Made by a program: the position numbers and the translations under genes. The notes below the pieces were generated by a model that saw only the letters and a list, made by a program, of their open reading frames with translations, did no database searches and was not told where the DNA came from. This document shows, one piece after another, positions 62,793-64,000 of a DNA stretch of 64,000 nt; within the stretch, counting starts at the first letter, position 1, and each line of letters starts with the position of its first letter. The DNA comes from Streptomyces sp. TSRI0107 (lineage in GTDB: Bacteria; Actinomycetota; Actinomycetes; Streptomycetales; Streptomycetaceae), in contig NZ_LIVZ01000008.1 of the NCBI RefSeq assembly GCF_001905845.1, positions 62,001 through 126,000 of the forward strand, written 5' to 3'.

Positions 62793-64000
62793 ATGACACC
62801 CGCGATCACCGCCCCGGCTCCCGGCGCGCCGCGGACGCTGGGCCCGTACCGGCTGGTGGGAGTGCTCGGCGCGGGCGGCATGGGCACCGTCTATCTCGGC
62901 CTGGGCCGACGACGGCGGGCCGCGGTGAAGACCGTGCTGCCCGAACTGCTGCGGGAGCCCGGGATGCGCGCCCGCTTCCAGCGCGAGGTGACCGCCGCCG
63001 CCACGGTGCGCAGCCCCTACCTCACCCGCACACTGGACTCCGACCTGGACGGCGCGATCCCGTGGCTCGCCACGGAGTTCGTCCCCGGACCGACGCTCGC
63101 GACGGCGGTCGAGCGGCACGGCGCGCTGCCGGTGCCCGCGGTCCGCGCCCTCGGCGGGGCGCTGGCCCGCGCGCTGGCCGCGCTGGGCGATGCCGGGGTG
63201 GTGCACCGTGACCTCAAGCCGTCCAACGTGCTGCTGCCCGCCGACCGGCCACGGGTCGTCGACTTCGGCATAGCCCGCGTCCGCGGCGACACGACCCTCA
63301 CGGTCACCGGGCAGCGGCCGGGATCCGTCGGCTACATGTCTCCCGAGCAGGTGCTGGGCGGCGAACTGGGCCCGCCCAGCGACGTGTTCACGCTCGGCGC
63401 GGTACTCGCGTACGCCGCCACCGGGCGCCATCTCTTCCACGGCGACCACCCGGCCATGGCGAGCTTCCTCATCGCCTACGAGGAACCCGACCTGACCGGA
63501 CTGCCCGCCGCCCTCCTGCCGGTGCTGCGCCGCTGCCTGGACCGCGACCCGCGACGCCGTCCCGCACCCGCCGAGCTGGCCGAGGAACTGGACCCCCAGG
63601 GCGCGGCACGGCGCCGTACCGCGTCCTGGCTCCCCGCTCCCGTCGCCGGCGACGCGGCACGCCTCGAACGCGCCGCAGACGAACTGGCGCCATTACGCGT
63701 CGGTGTGACGCGTCGTCAGCTGTTCGCCGGAGCCGGTGGCACGGTCCTGCTCGGCGGCGCGGCGGCGTTCTGGTACGGCTCCCGAGGCGGAACGCGGGAC
63801 GAGCCGGCGGCGGCGCCCCGCTGGACGGGGGCACCGGGCGAGGTCCCGCCGCCGCTGTGGTCGTACCGGCAAGGCGCGGCGAAGCCGGCGTTCGGACCGG
63901 TGGCCGCCGGTCCGGTCGTGCTGACGGCACACGCCGACGGCGGTGTCGTGGCCCACGACCCGGTGTCCGGGGAGGAACGCTGGCGACGGCGTACACGCGT
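62793..64000 (+). CDS. Ser/Thr protein kinase with PQQ-propeller sensor, 3' truncated
   Basis: The frame stays open from ATG 62793 to the right edge (402 codons). The kinase domain (about residues 15-270) has the Gly loop LGAGGMGTVYLG, AVKTV lysine, HRDLKPSN catalytic loop and DFGIAR. A segment TRRQLFAGAGGTVLLGGAAAFWYG near residue 315 looks like a membrane or Tat-like helix, followed by PPLWSYRQG, VVLTAHADGGVVAHDPVSGE, the start of a PQQ-type propeller. This Hanks-type kinase plus propeller layout is common in Streptomyces. The C-terminus lies beyond the window. Confidence 0.9.
   Translation, partial: MTPAITAPAPGAPRTLGPYRLVGVLGAGGMGTVYLGLGRRRRAAVKTVLPELLREPGMRARFQREVTAAATVRSPYLTRTLDSDLDGAIPWLATEFVPGPTLATAVERHGALPVPAVRALGGALARALAALGDAGVVHRDLKPSNVLLPADRPRVVDFGIARVRGDTTLTVTGQRPGSVGYMSPEQVLGGELGPPSDVFTLGAVLAYAATGRHLFHGDHPAMASFLIAYEEPDLTGLPAALLPVLRRCLDRDPRRRPAPAELAEELDPQGAARRRTASWLPAPVAGDAARLERAADELAPLRVGVTRRQLFAGAGGTVLLGGAAAFWYGSRGGTRDEPAAAPRWTGAPGEVPPPLWSYRQGAAKPAFGPVAAGPVVLTAHADGGVVAHDPVSGEERWRRRTR

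Overview
The window is very GC-rich DNA with strong G/C preference at third codon positions, GTG and TTG starts, leaderless promoters, many 4-nt start/stop overlaps and families typical of actinomycetes (ECF sigma factors with DGPF/YCII partners, many P450s, F420/LLM oxidoreductases, PucR, UL36-like repeat proteins). It is almost certainly a Streptomyces (or close relative) chromosome. No rRNA, tRNA, CRISPR array, prophage or intact insertion sequence was seen; one IS110-type transposase remnant is present.

Region 1 (1-15.6 kb) looks like the oxidative tailoring flank of a natural-product gene set. It holds a truncated membrane acyltransferase, P450 + ferredoxin, a drug exporter, an ECF42-type sigma factor with its YCII/DGPF partner and an SDR, then an operon of flavin monooxygenase, second P450 and zinc alcohol dehydrogenase. 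Divergent from these is a plus-strand run of NTF2-like protein, MonCI/LasC-like FAD epoxidase, alpha/beta epoxide hydrolase and secreted PQQ-propeller protein. No PKS or NRPS lies in the window, so the product is unknown.

Region 2 (15.6-25.3 kb) is an ebo-type cluster on the minus strand. An inositol-phosphate-synthase-like enzyme, UbiA prenyltransferase (EboC), TIM-barrel isomerase, EboA, TatD-like EboB, TIM-barrel EboE and an alkaline-phosphatase-fold phosphodiesterase are joined by 4-nt overlaps or a 2-nt gap, preceded by a sorbosone/glucose-dehydrogenase-like protein and an LLM flavin oxidoreductase. It is the best candidate for an undescribed biosynthetic and metabolite-traffic system.

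Region 3 (25.3-42.5 kb) is mixed: gene remnants (a GHKL ATPase scrap, an IS110 scrap), two GNAT acetyltransferases, an ABC exporter, RNase J, a cold-shock protein with a structured leader, a fused enol-lactonase/carboxymuconolactone decarboxylase with a Cys nucleophile, a metallo-hydrolase, exonuclease III, secreted SGNH and S15/CocE hydrolases and a gamma-glutamyltransferase.

Region 4 (42.5-52.8 kb) is AAA+ and proteostasis-like: a three-gene operon (unknown protein, MoxR ATPase, DUF2201-type metallopeptidase with VWA domain) convergent with a ClpC-like unfoldase. Next comes a methionine aminopeptidase divergent from a small XRE regulator over a palindrome with two apparently leaderless promoters, then a proline/alanine-rich repeat protein.

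Region 5 (52.9-61.9 kb) is a reductive pyrimidine/hydantoin catabolic locus: two paralogous beta-ureidopropionase-type nitrilases, class III aminotransferase, PucR regulator with a repeat array, dihydropyrimidinase, LLM-type oxidoreductase and NCS1 permease. The window closes with a small exported protein and a Ser/Thr kinase that runs off the right edge.
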